Part shown: positions 6,189-8,414 of the stretch, in pieces | Position numbering within the stretch: the stretch's first letter is position 1 | Layout of the letters: the number at the start of each line of letters is the position of its first letter | Notes under the pieces: generated by a model | Databases searched by the model: none | Seen by the model: the letters and a program-made list of their open reading frames with translations, nothing else | What the model was told of the DNA's origin: nothing | Assembly: GCA_030630905.1 (NCBI GenBank) | Contig: DAOVMB010000080.1 | Location: 1 to 8,414, forward strand | Length of the DNA: 8,414 nt | Source: Sedimentisphaerales bacterium | GTDB lineage: Bacteria > Planctomycetota > Phycisphaerae > Sedimentisphaerales > Anaerobacaceae | Direction of reading: 5' to 3' | Program-made: the position numbers and the translations under genes

Positions 6189-6217
6189 TTGACATTGGAT
6201 GCGTAAGGTTATAACAT
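6189..6217 (+). promoter_or_regulatory. Proximal promoter of the metalloprotease gene
   Basis: A perfect -35 element TTGACA (6189-6194), a 17-base spacer and TAACAT (6212-6217, four of six) predict a start near 6224 and a leader of about 80 bases. An alternative -10 element, TATAAC at 6210-6215, would leave a short 15-base spacer. Confidence 0.5.
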
Positions 6218-6303
6218 ACTAAGTTCTGTTAAAAGATGAACTCGGCAATGTAACTGAGCAGGTTTGAATAGGAAATCTTTGTTTACTTTTAGGAGATTGC
6301 GAG

Positions 6304-8414
6304 ATGTATAATTTGAAATCAAAAATATCGAGCACGTTACTTATCCTGGCAATTACAATCACTTTTCTATCGTCGATTGTGACAGGTGCGGAAAAGCCCC
6401 CTGCTGCAAAACCTGCGGCGGAAAAACCCAAACCTGAATTTCCACCTTTGGATAAGGTCCTCAAGGATTATAAGAAGGTTATATCTACTGCTGACGGCGA
6501 GAAAAGTCTCTATGACATTTGGACCCGCGAGAAGGATGGCCAGATGCTTGCAGCCTTGCCGTCCGGTTATGATTCAAAATCAAGAAGGTTCTTTATAGCA
6601 CTGACCGTTGCGAGCGGCGAAGATTTCGCTGGTTTGCAGGCCGGGGATATGTATGTGTATTGGAAACGGTACGATAAACGTCTGGCTCTCATCGAGCCTA
6701 ACATTCGAATCAAGTCCACCGGCGACCAGGAATCCAAGAGTTCCGTTGAGCGGCTGTTTACGGATCGTGTGATTCTGGATGTTCCGATTGTGACCATGTC
6801 GGGAGGCTCTCCCGTGATTGATATGGATGCTTTGCTGGTCGGTCAGGCAGGTAAATTTTTTGGCGCCCGTGTTCGGATTTCCAATCCTAAGCTGATAAAG
6901 ATAAAAAAGGCCAAGGCGTTTCCGAAGAATGTCGAGCTGGCCTTCGAGGTCCCCACAGAGAACGGACGGCTCCAGACTCTGCACTATTCCATCAGCGAGA
7001 TTTCCGGAACGGCCGGTTATAAACCACGCAAGGCGGACGAGAGAGTCGGTTACTTCACAACCAGCCACAGAGATTTTGGACAGTTCAAAGATCCCGAGAC
7101 CATGGTGCGATATGTCAATCGCTGGCATCTGGAAAAGGCGGATCCCAAACTGAAAGTTAGTCCTCCCAAGAATCCGATAGTTTTTTATATCGAACATACG
7201 ACTCCGGTTCGCTACCGCCGGTGGGTCAGAGAAGGCCTTTTATATTGGAACACAGCCTTCGAAAAGGTCGGCATCTCGAACGCTATAGAAGTCTATTATC
7301 AGGATAAGCGTTCCCGTGCCCACATGGAAAAAGACCCCGAAGACGTCAGATACAATTTCATTCGCTGGCTCAGCAACAACAGGGGCATGTCCATAGGCCC
7401 CAGCCGGGTCCATCCCGAGACGGGCCAGATTCTCGATGCTGACATCATTCTCACGGACGGCTGGATTCGCCATTTCTGGAGTAATTATCATGAGATTATG
7501 CCGGAGATAGCAATGGAAGGCATGAATCCTGAAACTCTTGCATGGCTACAGGATCATCCGAAATGGGATCCTCGTATCAGGCTGGCTCCGCCAGCTCAGC
7601 GGGAACACATTAGGCAAGAGCTTTCCAGGCATGGTCATCTGCCTTACGGAGGTCATCCGATTACACAGGTTGATTCTGTACTGATTGGTGATGACGAATA
7701 CGACGGTCTTATAGGCAGAACGTCTCAGGTCAACGGTCTGTGCACATTGGCACGTGGTAAGGCTTATGACGTAGCTATATTTAGAATGCATCTTGCCCTG
7801 ATGGCGGATGAGGAAGAGGAAGGTGACGAGCAACAGGAGGAGGATAAAGAGCAAGAGAAGGACAAAGAGAAGGAAGACGAGAAAAAGAAAGAAGAGGAAA
7901 AAGAAAAGGAACCTATGATAGATGGTATGCCGGAGTCCTTCATCGGTCCATTGTTGGCCGACCTGACCTGTCACGAAGTTGGGCATACGCTGGGATTGAG
8001 GCATAATTTCAAGGCATCGAGCGTCTATACCTTGGCCGAGATTAACAGCAAGGAGCTGAAAAGCAAGAAACCCCTGGCTTCCTCGGTGATGGATTATCTG
8101 CCGGTCAACATGAACTTCAAAGACGGTGAAATTCAGGGTGATTACACGATGATTGGTGTAGGGCCCTATGATATATGGGCTATCGAGTACGGTTATACTC
8201 AAAACGAGAAAGACCTAAAGCAGATACTGGATCGTGTGGCCGAACCTGAACTGCAGTACGCAACAGATAAGGATACATTCGGTCCCGATCCGTTGGCCCG
8301 CCGATATGATTTCAGCAAAAATCCGCTCGACTATGCCAATAACCAGATGCGAATAGTGCGGCATAATCGAGAGCGGATAATCGAAAAGCTGGTGAAAGAC
8401 GGCGACAGTTGGGC
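6304..8414 (+). CDS. Secreted zinc metalloprotease, DUF5117/DUF4953 type (3'-truncated by window edge)
   Basis: This predicted exported metallopeptidase probably cleaves proteins or peptides outside the cytoplasm; its substrate is unknown. ATG 6304 is preceded by AGGAGA (6291-6296) at ideal spacing. The frame stays open to base 8414 (703 residues so far). Residues 1-29 are a signal peptide: KSK, a hydrophobic core at 12-26, and likely cleavage after TGA at 27-29. A lysine/proline/alanine-rich spacer follows to about 45. Residues about 50-310 resemble the DUF5118/DUF5117 region, including VYWKRYDKRLALIEP near 118. The catalytic site HEVGHTLGLRH is at 557-567 (ligands H557, H561, H567; base E558), with a Met-turn VMDY around M596. 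These mark a metzincin-like fold as in DUF4953 proteins. An unusual 35-residue glutamate/lysine-rich insert (502-536) lies just before the zinc helix. Only two cysteines are evident in the mature part. The C-terminal remainder lies beyond the window. The inverted repeat upstream may regulate it. Confidence 0.92.
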   Translation, partial: MYNLKSKISSTLLILAITITFLSSIVTGAEKPPAAKPAAEKPKPEFPPLDKVLKDYKKVISTADGEKSLYDIWTREKDGQMLAALPSGYDSKSRRFFIALTVASGEDFAGLQAGDMYVYWKRYDKRLALIEPNIRIKSTGDQESKSSVERLFTDRVILDVPIVTMSGGSPVIDMDALLVGQAGKFFGARVRISNPKLIKIKKAKAFPKNVELAFEVPTENGRLQTLHYSISEISGTAGYKPRKADERVGYFTTSHRDFGQFKDPETMVRYVNRWHLEKADPKLKVSPPKNPIVFYIEHTTPVRYRRWVREGLLYWNTAFEKVGISNAIEVYYQDKRSRAHMEKDPEDVRYNFIRWLSNNRGMSIGPSRVHPETGQILDADIILTDGWIRHFWSNYHEIMPEIAMEGMNPETLAWLQDHPKWDPRIRLAPPAQREHIRQELSRHGHLPYGGHPITQVDSVLIGDDEYDGLIGRTSQVNGLCTLARGKAYDVAIFRMHLALMADEEEEGDEQQEEDKEQEKDKEKEDEKKKEEEKEKEPMIDGMPESFIGPLLADLTCHEVGHTLGLRHNFKASSVYTLAEINSKELKSKKPLASSVMDYLPVNMNFKDGEIQGDYTMIGVGPYDIWAIEYGYTQNEKDLKQILDRVAEPELQYATDKDTFGPDPLARRYDFSKNPLDYANNQMRIVRHNRERIIEKLVKDGDSW

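Noticed and set aside
6580..7197. A 205-codon minus-strand frame
   Set aside because: It lies wholly inside the metalloprotease DUF5117-like region and shows no domain or ribosome site.
7546..8202. A 218-codon minus-strand frame with a very hydrophobic phenylalanine/leucine-rich segment
   Set aside because: The hydrophobic stretch is the reverse complement of the glutamate/lysine-rich insert in the metalloprotease. The + strand carries the zinc site and family motifs, so this is a shadow.
1..8414. tRNA or rRNA genes
   Set aside because: No cloverleaf with a TTCGA-type arm and CCA-end context, and no rRNA signature, was found in the intergenic stretches.

Overview
The window holds four genes, all on the + strand and widely spaced (gaps of about 370 to 780 bases). 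They look like four separate transcription units, not one operon. The combination is a 6-phosphofructokinase of the plant/spirochaete-like clade, a giant surface protein with roughly 90-residue Ig-like repeats, a secreted HExxHxxGxxH metalloprotease of the DUF5117/DUF4953 kind, and low coding density at moderate GC. This fits an environmental Planctomycetota-type bacterium best. That assignment is inference; no rRNA or other marker gene is present.

Layout. Positions 1-1005: the 3' part of a phosphofructokinase gene, cut by the left edge. Positions 1006-1784: a 779-base gap with a very good sigma70-type promoter (1327-1355) followed by a long, hairpin-rich leader of about 420 bases. Positions 1785-5249: the centrepiece, a continuous 1154-codon gene. 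It encodes a complete ParA/Soj-type ATPase, a basic linker, one transmembrane helix, six tandem-95/Big_9-like repeats, a putative-Ig (He_PIG-like) domain and an unidentified beta-rich C-terminal domain. Positions 5250-5622: a gap with a near-consensus promoter (5466-5494) and a leader that can fold into nested stems. Positions 5623-5916: an unrecognised 97-residue protein with a strongly basic segment, followed by a terminator hairpin. Positions 5917-6303: a gap with two candidate promoters and an inverted repeat. From 6304 to the right edge: a secreted zinc metalloprotease, truncated by the window end but already containing its signal peptide, zinc site and Met-turn.

The most unusual object is the ParA-helix-Ig fusion. 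By the positive-inside rule the ATPase lies in the cytoplasm and about 820 residues of repeats and C-terminal domain lie outside. The ATPase keeps its nucleotide-binding motifs, but an arginine needed for nucleoid DNA binding in Soj is replaced by serine. The protein therefore looks like a membrane-anchored ATP switch carrying an extracytoplasmic rod, not a plasmid or chromosome segregation ATPase; no parB or parS was seen. The small basic protein just downstream could be an ATPase-stimulating partner, but this is only a hypothesis from position and charge. No functional link to the phosphofructokinase is visible. The metalloprotease shares only the extracytoplasmic location.
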